Source: Pempheris klunzingeri
Lineage: Eukaryota; Chordata; Actinopteri; Acropomatiformes; Pempheridae
Direction of reading: 5' to 3'
Length of the DNA stretch: 64,000 nt
Assembly (NCBI RefSeq): GCF_042242105.1
Contig: NC_092032.1
Coordinates: 19,705,915 to 19,769,914, forward strand
Of this stretch, positions 23,899-36,680 are shown piece after piece. The stretch's first letter is position 1; each line of letters opens with the position of its first letter. The translations under genes were made by a program, and so were the position numbers. Below the pieces are notes generated by a model that was given only the letters and a program-made list of their open reading frames with translations, ran no database searches and had not been told where the DNA came from.

Positions 23899-26800
23899 TC
23901 ACTGAAGTGCTTTCAGCTGTATTGGTTTGTGGGTTGTTAAGTCACCTGTCGGGTTGTTGCGGTTGTTCTGCCGCCTCATTGGTCCAAGCCGGTTGCCGAA
24001 GCGATTGTTCCTGCGCTGGGGGCCGTTGTTCGGCCTATAGGGTCCTCTCCTTGGTCCCTGAAAAGAGAAAGAAAGGTCAAAGATCGACCTCTACATGTCG
24101 CCTCCATCGTTATTGTTATGATGTGACTGACAGCCGACTCGTGAACACTGACCAGGCTGCCTTCTTGTTTCCGGCTTTGCTCATCGGGCCAGTTGGAGAA
24201 TCCTTCGTCCTCCATCGGAGCCATTTCGTCCTTGGCTCCGTACACCAGAGTCGGCTCGCTGACAGAAACACCGACAAGTTCAGTAAATGTCAGCAGAATA
24301 TTTAACTTCAAACCGCTCTTCTCCATCGCATTTCAGGTTTCCACCTCAACCTGCTGCAGCTGATCATTTTAGCCAGACGGAGACGTTTCCTCTGAATTCA
24401 GTTTGTTCACACTCATCCTGTCTAACAAGTTGAATTTCCAGGACCTATAAACATCATTTTAAATCAGGGATCTCAGACTCTGGTCCTCTCGGCTTCATTT
24501 AACCAGAACACGTGCGAAAACCACAAACAACCCAGTGTCAGCTCACCTGACTGACCCCAGGGGGCGCTGTGACGTACTGTTCCCCGATATTGTGACCTTA
24601 ACGCCCTCCAGCCTCTCCTGCCTCCTCCTCTCCAGGTCGTGTCTCAGGTCCCCGGGGCCTCGAACCGGCTGTCAGCACATCAGCAATGAGATCAATAAAA
24701 CAAATAATGAATAAACAATCCATTCAGTCACACGTCTGCGTGGCTTCATCTCCCACCAGGAGCGTTTCAGAGTGTTTCTCCTGCTGGTTTGGTCGTTAAA
24801 CTGATGTTGGAGCTTCTAACAGGATCAAACAGGTTGCGTTTCTTCTTCTTCTGCTTTAAATGTGTTTCTAACAGGATCAATCAGGCCGCGTTTCTTCTTC
24901 TTCTGCTTTAAATGTGTTTCTAACAGGATCAATCAGGCCGCGTTTCTTCTTCTTCTGCTTTAAATGTGTTTCTAACAGGATCAATCAGGCCGCGTTTCTT
25001 CTTCTTCTGCTTTAAATGTGTTTCTAACAGGATCAATCAGGCCGCGTTTCTTCTTCTTCTGCTTTAAATGTGTTTCTAACAGGATCAAACAGGCTGCGTT
25101 TCTTCTTCTGCTGCTGCTTTAAAAGTGTTTCTAACAGGATCAAACAGGCTGCGTTTCTTCTTCTGCTGCTGCTTTAAAAGTGTTTCTAACAGGATCAAAC
25201 AGGCCGCGTTTCTTCTTCTGCTGCTGCTTTAAAAGTGTTTCTAACAGGATCAAACAGGCTGCGTTTCTTCTTCTGCTGCTGCTTTAAATGTGTTTCTAAC
25301 AGGATCAAACAGGCTGCGTTTCTTCTTCTTCTTCTGCTTTAAATGTGTTTCTTGGATGTATTTCCTGCTGTCTTGTGCTGCAGCTACAGTCAGAGTGTTT
25401 CTCCACATCCAAGACGAACCTCTGGTGTTAAAAACCCAGCTTGTGTTCTTGTTTGATGCAGTTTAAGGTCATGTGAGGGTCAGCGGTCTGATGGCAGACA
25501 ATCACAAACTAACACCTACTTGTGGTTATGTCTCGCCTCGCTGCGTTTCCAATAACTGCACTGAGCGTTTAGTTTCGGGGAACAAACAGGCGTCTTTCTT
25601 TTTTTCTCTCTTTCTTAAGGCTGTATTGTTTATCACTATGTATAAACAGAAGCTTCCTCCTGCAGACTGCTTTGTGCTCTGTAAGATGAATTGAAAGTCC
25701 TCTGCGCAGGGAATTAAAATCTTAAAGACAACTTCTTGATTGATTTTTATTTCACATCTCCTGGACAAGCTGATCAGGAGAATTTCCCCACATTAAAAAA
25801 TAATACAGATGTGCTGCTGGAATAAACCACTGAAAGTCTGCACTGGGGGCTTTTATTTTGAAAACTGAGCAGATTCTCTTTGCTTGACTTCCTCAAAAAC
25901 AGACCAGGTGCGTATCTTTACCGGAGCCGAGCGCCAAGCTGCTTCTGGGACGCTCCTGAAACGTATCAGGGTGCTTAAAGTGGGATTTAAAGCTCTCACT
26001 CTCGTGGGTGCCCTTCACACAGGTTATATTAGACAAGGAGCTGCTTATTTACCTGCATGGGTCCCGGTCTGGAGAACAGAGGCTCGTCATCGTCGTCCAG
26101 CAGAGAGCTCATGTTTAAGCTGAAGCCTCTGCAGAAGAGCGAAGCCACAAAGACAGCAAGTTTAATTTTACCATTTTAGAATACTACAGACTAAAAGAAT
26201 AATCTTCATTCACACACCTGTCAAAATAAAGCTACATGGTAAAGATTAGAAGTAAAGTAAAGTAAATAATGCAGTTAAAACTACAAAAATACAGTGAAAT
26301 TAACAAACCCGGACATGTTAAAACTGCAGGAACTAAAACTAGAAATGACAGCATCAGCAGAGGCTCTGACTGGGTCAACTTAGAACTGAACCAGGACTTA
26401 AGAACAACCAGAAGAAAGTTAGTAGTTCAGCTCACCAGCTGCCATCCCAGTCACAGACATTAGTGATGTTAGCCTGTTAACAGTGTTATAAACCTTCATT
26501 TGTCCCTTTTGTTCACCAAGTTTAAGAAAACATCAACATCACGTCTTCGGGATTACGATTACAGGATGTCGAATTTATTACATAATCACTTCTAAATGAA
26601 ATAGATCAGATTCTAACTATTTGCACAGCTTTGATCACCAAAAACCAACAGACGCAGTGTTCGTCCGTCACCTCCTGACGTACCGTTTCGAACTGAACCT
26701 CTCATCCAGCGTCAGCTCCTCGCCAGAGTCCACTTCAGTGTAGCCGCCTTTTTGGGGGGCGGAGAAGCGCTCGTTCAGGGTGACGCCGTCATCTCTGAAG

Positions 26801-29800
26801 TACTGCTCTGTGAGAGACGCAGACGAGAAACGCTGTGAGGATTTAAATTATTCAAGTACTTTGTAGGTTTAATCCCAGTCTGATAACACATGGACAATCT
26901 GACAACATGTTTAGAGACACGTTATCATCATGTGACCTCTTGCTCAGGTGTTTTCCACCTTAAGGCGGGTTAATAGTACTCACAGTACGATATTATCGCC
27001 ATAAAAAGTCCTCAATATAGTTCTTATCATCATATTAAAGGGGGAAAAGATGGAAACCTTACCATAACCTAAACCTTTAAATTTATATACCTTTAATTTT
27101 ATCAGTTTATCTTTTTTAATACAACCTTTGGTCCTAATTGTAGACTCAAGCTGTTTTCTTCAATCTGTGGTATAACGCTGTATCAGTACAGCAGACCACC
27201 ATGATTAAATCCTCTATGGCTCTGTGATAAACACTTTTACAGCATCAGTTATTCCTCTGGATCTGCAGCGATCGGGCGCCTGAACGTTCAGGTGATGCTG
27301 TTGTAAACTGACGTTTGAAGAAGTTTCCACAGATCATCATCTGAGTCATCACACAGTTAATCATCAGGTAGAAACCAGGCTAAGCTGACTGACAAAACTT
27401 TCCAGGTAAATCTCTGTCCTCCGTGTTTGTAGGCGTGTAATACGGCATCAGAACATTAAACATGTCAGGATAACCCTGGTTAAAATGTGCCAACAGTCCA
27501 TATTAGGTAAAGTACTGATGAGAAATTCTCAGATAATTTCACACGGCCCAAATAACACACATTTAAATATTTTACAACTTCAGAGTATGAACTAATAAAG
27601 CTCTTTTCTTTAGCTAGATCTTCATCTTACTTTTGGATATTTCAGTGCCAACATCAATAGCACACACACCAATATTTGCACACAACTGTATGCTTGCATG
27701 CATCTACTAATATCCATCTATTAACACCTTTATTTCTAAATAAATTTTTTAGAAATAGAAACTTAACAGCTGTGTATCTTTCCCCTTTTTCAGTCTCTTC
27801 AAGTAAAGATCAGGATTTAGTGTTAAATCCAAAGAGACATCAGACAGATAAACACGTTTTCTCTGCCGACCTTTGACGTGGTGCACCAGTGTGATGATTT
27901 CCTGGGCAAAAGTCCCAGTGTGCATGGCGGTCTCCCGGTACGTCCCAGAGTGCTCCAGCATGGGCAGGAAGTCCAGACGCTGGCGGCCCACGTTGACCAG
28001 GTCGAGAGAGAGCTGCCTGTCTGAGGAGTAACACAGCGAGCTGCAGGGGAGGAGAAGAAACAGGGGAGTGAAACCAGCCAAGACGGAAAACTGGTTCTCA
28101 CCTGAATTAAGCACAGAGAAGATTAAAAAAAGTAAATTTCATTTTACAGCTGTTGTAACCAGTTTTTTCTATGATTTGCAGAGCAGAGAATTATGCCACC
28201 TAACCTGTTCTGTGACAATCAATAATTTACTCAATTAAAAGCTTAAATCTGTACAGAAAGACAGGCTATTAATATACACAGTGTTAGCATTTATTTATAT
28301 ACACTTCAGTGAAAGTACTCATTTGTTTTCTAAAGAACTTTCTGTCCCCGTCACACTTGGGTAGAAGAAATAAAAGCAACATCTCTACCTTACCGACAAA
28401 CTTACCTCTCATGAGTTCCACAACTACAACTACGCCCCGCATGTTCATTAAAAAGGGCAAAGTTCACCACAGAATCATGCAAATTCATAATATTTTTTTA
28501 TAGATATCTATAAAAAGAAAAGGTTTAAAAGTGAACGCCGGAGGAGACCAGGACACTCTCTCTCTTTACTTTGACAGGTGAGCTCAAGGTTGGGTGAAAG
28601 TTCACACTTCTTTTCTTGTTTGATCCTTTTAATCTTCAGTTTGGCGCCAATACTTTGGTTCTCAGGTGATCAGATATTTGTGGTGCGCCTCCTTGTCCTT
28701 GCACTTGATCCGTGACCACTTTGTTCACGGTTTCTTCAGGATTTGACTTCTGGTTTCTTTTCTGAGCCGAGTTTAGGATGTTGTTGTTCATGGTGTCGAC
28801 GTCTCCTCTTCACAGCACTGTGGACACTTTCATTGATCAGCACGGATCATATTATATTATATTCATGACTTCAACGTCTCCTCAAAGCTTCAGTTTCTCC
28901 ATTCAGCAGCTGCTGTTTATGTTTCCGGCTTCAAATTTACCCTTTTTTTCCCCCAGACGGACGACATTTATGTTCATTTCTCGCACTGATGATTCTTCAG
29001 CTTCCTTTGTTTCTGCCTTTTCCAGCACGGATGATGCAGCATTTAAATGTTCAAAGCTTCAATGTCGCTCCAATTTCAATTTGTCAGCTTTGATGATGTT
29101 TTTGTCACAGCTTCATTTCTCCTTTTAACAGGTCTGATTCATCATTGTACTCAAAGGCCTCATTTTCTCCTCATAACAGCATTGGTGGTGCTTTGATTTC
29201 TCCTTTTAACAGCACTGAAGTTCATGTCCGTGGCTTTAATTTCACCCTTAAACAGCCCTCATGAGTTTGCATTCATGCTGTGAGGCTGAAGTCAGCAAAG
29301 TACGGTTGAGGCTCGTCAGGTTTTTCTTCTTCAGAGGTTCTTTTCTTGGATAAAATCAGGTGCAGGTGATTTTTTCCCTCCATCCATCGGTCCCTGTAGC
29401 GAGCTGGACAAACACCTCCTCAGTTATTTACGTCCATCTGAGTATGGACACGTTTCAGCATTCGCATAGCGGACATGCTTTGAATCCTCTTCCCAAAATA
29501 AATGACGCTGCCGTTCCACAAACGTGCTTCAGAGTGGGAAATCATGCCAGAAAATCTTTTTGACCACAGCCGGTGTGTTTGTCTCCACTTCCTTACTTTT
29601 AGTGCATATCTCATCAACGTACCCAGGTTATTTATATTCCCAAATATCAGATGTGGCAGCTCCTGTCAAAGATGCTTTCATCTTCCTGATAAATACCTTG
29701 ATTTGACTTGTTCACCTCATCATGCTCACATTTTCTGCTTGTGATTTCCTTCCTGTAAAGACCGTTTCCTCTCTGTGGTGTTTTGAACACGAAGCAGGAG

Positions 29801-32800
29801 ACATTTGTCACAAGAGAAGTGATGTTGCACAACTTTAAATCTATCCCAAAGCGCCGTCTGTCTCTGCCAGCACTGTTCCGACTTCCCTCCTGAAATGAGT
29901 GCGGTGGCATTTTTCAGGAAACAGACCTCCTTCCTCCTTCAGTTTCATCTCTCTTGATCATCACAGACAGTAACTGAATTCTCTTCAAATGAGTTGGAGA
30001 AGCATAAATCAGGAGGTGTTTAAACCGCAGTAGGATGCTTTTTGCTTTGTAAGCTTTGTAGAACGATGTCCTTCAGAAAGTGTCTTCAAAACTTTTCAGT
30101 GTAGAAAGACACCACTTCAGGTCCAGGTGATGTTTGCAGGATGTCCTCCCACAGTGGATTTTAAGAAAGAAAACAAAAAAGTAACGGCTGATTCAGGTGT
30201 TTGAGATGTTTCTGGCTGCAGAGACGTCCTTGGTGGCCGTGTAATGGTCCATTTCTGCAGCCCACCTTTCTTCACTCATCAGTGTGATTTTAAAGTCGTG
30301 TTTCTTCTGTGATCCTTGTCAAATGTACCCACACGTTGGACGTCCAGCGATGAACACAAGGTTGTCTTTGAATGCCTCCTGCCAGAACCTGCTCTCACGT
30401 GGCTTCCCTCCCGTTTTCCTTCCAAAAAGATCTACAGAGTAGATTTGATGAAAACGTACTCATTATGACGCTTTTCTGCCGATCAGGCTGGGCAGGGTCT
30501 CCTCCATTGATTTTAATGCGTCCAAACGGCACCAAATACTTGTCATTCTGTCAGGTTTTCGATTCAATCGGTCGTCTGCTTTTGGAGTTGATGTGCTCAT
30601 CTGCGTCTTTCTCACCACATCCCTTCATTTCATCAGCGTAAAGAGCTCAAGGACATTGTGAGAGTTGTTGACTTTGTTAAAATCCAGTTGATTCTCTCAG
30701 ACAAGTTTCCAGCTGGTGAGTGTCTCCTCTTGTGTGTGCAGAATATGATAGTCAACAATCACAGTAACAAAAGGAATGATGTCCAAGTGATGCCGGCTTG
30801 CTTGTCACTTACCCAACGTCAGTGGTGCACATTTAAACTGGGGTCTGATTTCTTTTCTCCTCGGCGTTTACAGTAAAAGCAGCATGTGTCCACTTCCTGG
30901 TGTCAACCCACTAGTTTTCATGTGAAGGTGACTTCACCTTCTGGATGTTATGTGGAGAAGCTTCTGCGAGGCCTCCTGATCGTATGATGCAACAGTAAAT
31001 ATGATCCGGTAGCGGCTTGTTCCAGCAGTGGCTTACAGTATCCATGAGGGAGCATATTCAAATAACGGGCGCTCCAGTTAAATGAAAATGTTTCTGTCCT
31101 GTGATTATCTTGCTGTTGGCTGTTTTCTTTCACCTTCCTGCAGCCGCTTTCCATGTGCTTAGAAAGAGAAGTGTGAACTTTAACCTTCACCCTTGATAAT
31201 TTGATTAAAAAATACTCTACCTGTTTTGGCTTACGGGTCGGCTCATGTCCACTTTTATGGTTAGCGTTTCCTCCGTTACAACATCCATGTTATTGGCTTT
31301 CTGAGCGCTCCATCCGTGCGTCCTCTGTCGGGGTAGTTTAGGGTCCAGGTCGTCCCTCTGTGGGTGTCGGTCCAGACTTCCGGGTCTGTCACGTTTCCAC
31401 TGCTGAAGCCTGGTTTCTTCCGACCAGTCGGGCTCCGCTTCAATGGGATCCTCAAAGCAATCTTCCCTGGAGGGCCGGTACCCTGGTCTTTGCTCTTCAT
31501 GAGGACGATCTTGGTATCCCTGGGAGGGCTGCTGTAAGCGCGGTTGATTCCTGGGCGGTCCGGTTCGTCCACCCTGGCCGCGATTGAACTGCCCCCTAAA
31601 TGGGCGAGCACCTTGCCTCCCCCTGTGGGTCACAGGACCTTCCTGATCACCATATCTCATCGGTTTTGGTCTTTCTTGAGGCGTAGGGCTCCTCCTACTT
31701 TCATGATAGTTGGGGTCTCTCCAGTTATCTTGGAAATGCCGTCCTCGTGTCTCTTCGCGATCATCCAACCTACTGAAACGCTCCTGAGAGGAAGTCATTG
31801 GACAGGGGCTCCTCTGTCGATCTAAGTCGGGGTCAAGATCTCTGCGATCGTTGAACTGTTCCCACCGCGATGGCTCTCTGCTGTCTTTGATACCGTGATC
31901 GTGTTCAATGATGAGTGGTCCTGAGTGCCGAATGTCTCCACGGGGGAGGCTCCCATGAGCGCCTCCTCTGTACCCATCTCTGGGTTTGTCCATTGAGTAA
32001 CGCTGTTCCCCAAAGTGCTCCTCATTCCTGTACCTGTGACGGCATAAGAGGAGGTAACACGGTTCAACAATCATTCATTTCACTGTCACATCTTCATATC
32101 TGGTCTTAAAACTAGATTTGAAATTAGCTTTGGACTTGGACTCACTGTTTATATCAAATATCTGCCACTGTTACATGAATTTTTACTTCTTCAAAATCTA
32201 CCTCTGCCATTAAAGCAGCCATTCTGCATTAACAACAAGAGCACGTGAACCATGAGACATGCAGGAATTTTAAAGTATCAAAAGTTGCAAAGCAAGAAAA
32301 CTTGAAGCCATGCAGTATTTGTTAGACTAGTATTTTGTATTATGGAAACAACGAACAGAACAGGATTTTGCTCTATGGACAATCAGAAAGATGAGAATCT
32401 TCTGCATTCTTCGTTTCCTTTTCTCTGCGACAGTGCTGCAAAGCATTTTGCTTTAAATTTACCCAAGTTCACTGGCGTCATCCATTTCTCTTCTTTGCCT
32501 TTTAAAGGACGGGTTCCTCTCTTGATGTGAATCCTCTCTTCGTCGGTCTCTGTTAGGATCCTGTGAGCTCCTCCTTCCTCTCTCCCTACCTGCTCCCCCT
32601 CTGTGGTCGTCTGACCTCGCACTGGGACTGAGGTCTCTGAACCTCCCAGGACCTCTGGCCTGCTCTTCTCCCCTCCAGCCCACCCCCGGCTCTCTCTGTT
32701 GGTGGTCAGAGTGGGACCATGGTGTCATCTGCAATCTTTCCCTCATCAACCTCTGAGGCGACTGGGGCAACCTCCCTCTGTTTTCAAAGCTCTGAAAGTG

Positions 32801-33273
32801 TTCTCTAAAGCCTCTTCTGCGATCATCCACATCTGCTCCTCCATCGTGCAGTGGGGAAAGCCTCCGGTCGTCGTAGCCCATCTCATCGCGATGGGGCGAT
32901 GGCCTCCTGTGATAAAACTCCTCCTGGTTTGGATGACGCTGACGCATAAACCCACTGTCTTCTGGGAAAGGAGGGGATCTTCTCTGGCCTTCTGGGTACA
33001 TGTCTTCGCTGTAGTACCAGCGTTCTTCGGGATCTTCTCTGGAGCGGTGGCTCCTCTCCATCGGATTCCCGTCTAGTTCTGCAAGGACTTTGTGAGGATC
33101 AAAATCAGGTTCCTCCCAGGGGAATCTTCTGAAAGAAGAGTAAAAGATCAGCAAACGCATTTCATTGACACTAACAATATACATAAAAAAGAACAATATA
33201 TGAGGATATGAATATGAAAATGAAGCAATTGCTTTTACCTGTAACGTGGCGATCGTGACCGAGGTCTGGACAT
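23899..33273 (-). CDS. bclaf3: BCLAF1 and THRAP3 family member 3
   Basis: Nine coding exons on the minus strand: 33239-33273, 32463-33128, 31221-32033, 27871-28040, 26684-26807, 26053-26128, about 24574-24668, 24153-24258 and 23899-24057. They total about 747 aa (human BCLAF3 about 711). The N-terminus MSRPRSRSPRYR is the family's RS-type start. Exons 2-3 are rich in Arg, Asp, Ser, Pro and Gly and probably disordered. The family core follows: TLTIKVDMSRPV (about 489-500), SSDRQLSLDLV, then GTFAQEIITLVHHVK ending near 561, VTLNERFS, and DLRHDLERRRQERLEG near 635. The tail is Arg/Asn/Gly-rich. Relatives are nuclear RNA-associated proteins; the exact role of this member is poorly known. The exon 7 donor is ambiguous: ending at 24597 with exon 8 starting at 24254 also keeps frame. 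The exon 4 donor (GTCGGC) is weak. Confidence 0.93.
24816..25350. repeat. Ten-copy minisatellite with 52- then 55-bp units
   Basis: Units start with CTAACAGGATCAA at 24816, 24868, 24920, 24972, 25024, 25076, 25131, 25186, 25241 and 25296. The first five are 52 bp and the last five 55 bp; in units six to nine the (TTC)n tract is replaced by a CTG-containing tract. It lies in bclaf3 intron 6. There is no spacer diversity, so it is not a CRISPR-like array. Confidence 0.95.
25345..25895. repeat. Dispersed repeat shared with 57.99-58.22 kb
   Basis: Two blocks, about 25345-25430 (TTTAAATGTGTTTCTTG, GTGTTTCTCCACATCCAAGA) and about 25830-25895 (GGGGGCTTTTATTTTGAAAA), recur in the same order at about 58008-58080 and 58155-58215. 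There they are only about 75 bp apart rather than about 400. It is either an old repeat family with internal insertion or a segmental copy. Confidence 0.55.
28550..31200 (-). pseudogene. Broken coding-like stretch in bclaf3 intron 3
   Basis: Within the 3.2-kb intron between exons 31221-32033 and 27871-28040, the minus strand contains several protein-like segments interrupted by stops and frame changes: SKKRTSEEEKPDEPQPYF near 29300, VLEKAETKEAEESS near 29010, PFGRIKINGG near 30520, and VNKVVTDQVQGQGGAP near 28700. They are Lys/Glu/Ser-rich. I recognise no family. Both ends carry a related inverted sequence (AAGTTCACACTTCT). It may be a decayed transposon or lost exons; chance open stretches are not excluded. 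Confidence 0.35.
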
Positions 33274-34205
33274 CTTTATCAACCTTTAAGGAAAGGAGAG
33301 TTTTTTTTTGTTTCAAGGTTAAAGCTGCAGGAAAAGCACAACACGTCACAGTGAAGACAATTACTACTTCATCTAATTAAGTTATCAAAGAGGATTTTAG
33401 GATGAGATAATCCTTGATTGATCCTCCAGACGGGAAATTCGGTTAATTAATTTCCCAGAGTATGACTGACGATTAACTAGCAAAGGTCACCTTTAGTGGG
33501 ATCAAGCTTTAAAAGTTGAAATTCATCCTAAAGCTCGTGTAGTATTTTAATAACAGAGCACACCTGAATATTGAAGCAGCTGCTCAGCTGTAGTTACGAT
33601 GATAACTGGTAATATGTAGACAAATTACTGAGCTGTCTATAACATTTTATCTTTAAGTTGAGTGATAATAATTCAATATAATACTTTCTGTAGCATCATA
33701 CTATGATATAAGTAGAGTTTATTGCTCTGAAAGTTGTTATAATGAGCAAGATTTCATTGAAAACAAACGAAATTGAGACGTTAAGTTTCAGTTTGACATT
33801 TTTAAAGTTAAGCATCACAACAAAAACTAGTTCCCTGGTAAGTAAGCATTTCTACTATAATATAAACTGATATCAGAAAATATCCTTACAAATATTGTGA
33901 TTTCAACCATGTTGCCGCATCGCAATTGAACTAAAACAGCCGTTGAGCATTAAAACCGTCATGAACGTAACATTTATCACAACTTCCCCTTAGCCTTAAA
34001 TTAGCATACAAGCTAACTTTAGCTAAACCTCAACGCTCTGCTGAGATAAAGAAGATTCATTTCTGATTATAAGGACATCGGGGCCTTACATTGTGCTTCC
34101 CAAACCGCTCAAAGTAAATAAAGCTTTCCCAATAAAATAATAATTGAACTTCTGGCCGGCTAATGCTAAAGCTAACTAACGGCTAACGTTACGTAGCTGT
34201 CTTAC

Positions 34206-34440
34206 CTTCGTCCACGAAACGCGCCGGACGACCGCGGCTAAAGCTACAGCTAAAACGAGGATAAACACACAAAACACCGCAATATAAGAGTATGATATCT
34301 TAGAATAAACCCCTGTTTATCACCAGATATAACCCAAAGCTAGCTAAATGTGTCGTTTTCCCCATTAAAGTCCGACAGAAAATGGCAGTGTTGACATTAA
34401 CTAAGCACCACCCGGAAGACGAGTTACACACTTCCGTTTG
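34206..34440 (-). promoter_or_regulatory. bclaf3: bclaf3 promoter and non-coding first exon
   Basis: A minus-strand GTAAG donor at 34205-34201 follows GGACGAAG and would close an untranslated exon. The matching acceptor CCTTTCCTTAAAG lies just before the ATG exon near 33285. ETS-like sites are seen at 34411-34418 (CCGGAAG) and 34431-34437 (CTTCCGT). CpG density is locally raised. The transcription start itself is inferred. Confidence 0.5.
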
Positions 34441-36095
34441 GGGTTTTCCAGAATAAAAGCACGGGTTGAATAAACAGTTCAGAAAAGAAAAAAACACACA
34501 TCAAGCTGTCATATAAATATATTTGGTAAATATCAGTATTAGAGGAAGTATTCTGATACTTTACTTAGGTAAAAGTACTAACACTACACTGTAAAAACAC
34601 TGTGTTACAAGTCCTGCACTGAAAAATGTTATTTAAATAAAACTCAAAAAAATAAATAAAACTTCAAAAAACTAACATACATTTTTTTTATTTAATCCAA
34701 AGTACAAAGAAAAATATTACTTGTTTCTCTATTTTTATTTATTAATTTTCTCATCTGGAGTCTTCTCGTAATAAAAAAATCATGTAGTTATAATATATTA
34801 CAAAGTAAAAAACTCTTAAACTCTTAAAAACTTTTCACTCTCATTTCACCTACTTTCTGTGCAATGTGCTCAAAACCAATGCATTAATGGATTAGTCTTA
34901 AAAGTAGATTATTTTAACATCAGATAATAAACCAGGTTCATTGTCATGGCGAGTGTGATATTCGGTGCGGTAGCTTGTGGCAGTTTATTACGATTATTCG
35001 CCAATATGAAGCATAAAACACTGAATTAGACTAAAGGATTAAAAGTTATGACTTTAAACTCTTATTTGTATTTTTATTGCCATTACTAACATTTCAGTTG
35101 TGTTATTTTATTTGTACTCGAGGGCACACTTATATTCACCAATTGTGGTTGATATTGTGACTTCAATAGAGTAAAATAATGTAAATCTAACTTCACAGAC
35201 TTCCTGTGCAAAGTTCAAGAGGATAGCAACATTAGGGAAGCTTTACAAACAGTTTGATCAATAACCAATAATCATTACCTTCAATTAAATGCTGGTATCT
35301 TGTCAGATTGTTGTTCTGACTCTTATCCCGAGCAAAAATTCTCGCTCTCTCCTCCCAATAATGTTTAATATAGTATAGAGTTTAAACTGAGTTTACAGTA
35401 AATTATTTGATATATTCAGCGGTGAAGGAATTAAAGTAAAAATGAATAAATCAGCCCAACTTTTGCAGATTATTTTTAATGTCAGTGCAGCATAAAGTCA
35501 ACACACAGTGAGATATAATGATAAATAAAAGAGGCTGCGTTAAAGCCCTACGCTAGATTTGTAATTTCACGCCAGCCGTCATTAATGTCACAGACTAAAC
35601 ATCTTGTACAGTTCTGAAATCTTTTGCCTGTTTTTATACACGTGTTTATTTATCCAGCTCACCGACACAAATGGCTTGATGAAGTTTATTGTTCTTTTTC
35701 AGCAGTTTTCCATGCACCACATCTACAATGATATATTCCACCAAGCTGCAGTGTCACAGAGTTAAGTAATAGTAGGATAAACATTATGTCCTTTATTTTT
35801 ACTTCATATACAGGGGCACCCAGGAGACCCTCTTAGTTTCAGCAGAATCTGGAGGAATAATGAGCTAACGTGGACGGAGGGAAGCCAAAAATAAAAGGTT
35901 GCAGCAGTGACGGGTAAAAACATTTTTTTTTCACCTTCAACGTGGCAGCTTGGAGGAGCAGTTTCCACAACAAGAAGGTTTTCCAAGAGCCTGTTCTTAC
36001 ACCTGGATGCAAATTTGACTTGCAGCCCCCGTTGGGCATTAAAGAGCTGTGCACCAACACCAGTACCACCGGCTTACTGGTCGCAGTCAGGTACA

Positions 36096-36680
36096 AACAA
36101 ATTAAAACAAAAAGTACAACTTAATATTTAGTTGGATAGAATAGAGTGTGATTTTCCTTAAATGCTCAGAAATTTGTATAGAGTTTGGTTAGTTGTTACC
36201 CTTAATAAACAAAAAATATGACTGAGTATTTGATTGGATAGAGTAGAGTGTCACTTTCCTTAAATGCTCAGAAATTTGTACAGAGTTTGGTTACTGGTCA
36301 ATAAAAACAAAACAAAAACAAACATAATGGGGTGAAATTTTCACAAGGAATATAAATGAATGAGCTGTGGGCCCCTATTAGGACTGCACACCAGCACCAG
36401 CACCACCAGCTTACATGTGACCTTCAATAAACAAATTAAACAAAAGATACGACTGAATATTTGACTGGATAGGTTAGAGTGTGATTTTCCTTAAATACTA
36501 ATAAAATGTGCGCAGGGCTCGGTTAGTGGCTGGTGAAACAACTAAAACAGCTTAGTGTTCTCCAACACATATTGTGTGGGGAGATAAAAAAATATATAAA
36601 CTGTTGAATGAATAGAACATGAATTTGCTTAAATACACAGAAAATTGTACAGAGTTTGGTTGGTGCCCTTCCTGCTAATC
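36096..36680. repeat. Diverged tandem array
   Basis: Four imperfect units share GGATAGA, then TTTCCTTAAAT, then AGAGTTTGGTT. They begin near 36133, 36234, 36465 and 36605. A separate repeated phrase, CCAGCACCACCAGCTTAC or similar, occurs near 36055 and 36395. No coding signal. Confidence 0.65.

Noticed and set aside
24816..25350. CRISPR-like regular array
   Set aside because: Units are contiguous direct repeats without unique spacers, in a vertebrate intron; it is a minisatellite.
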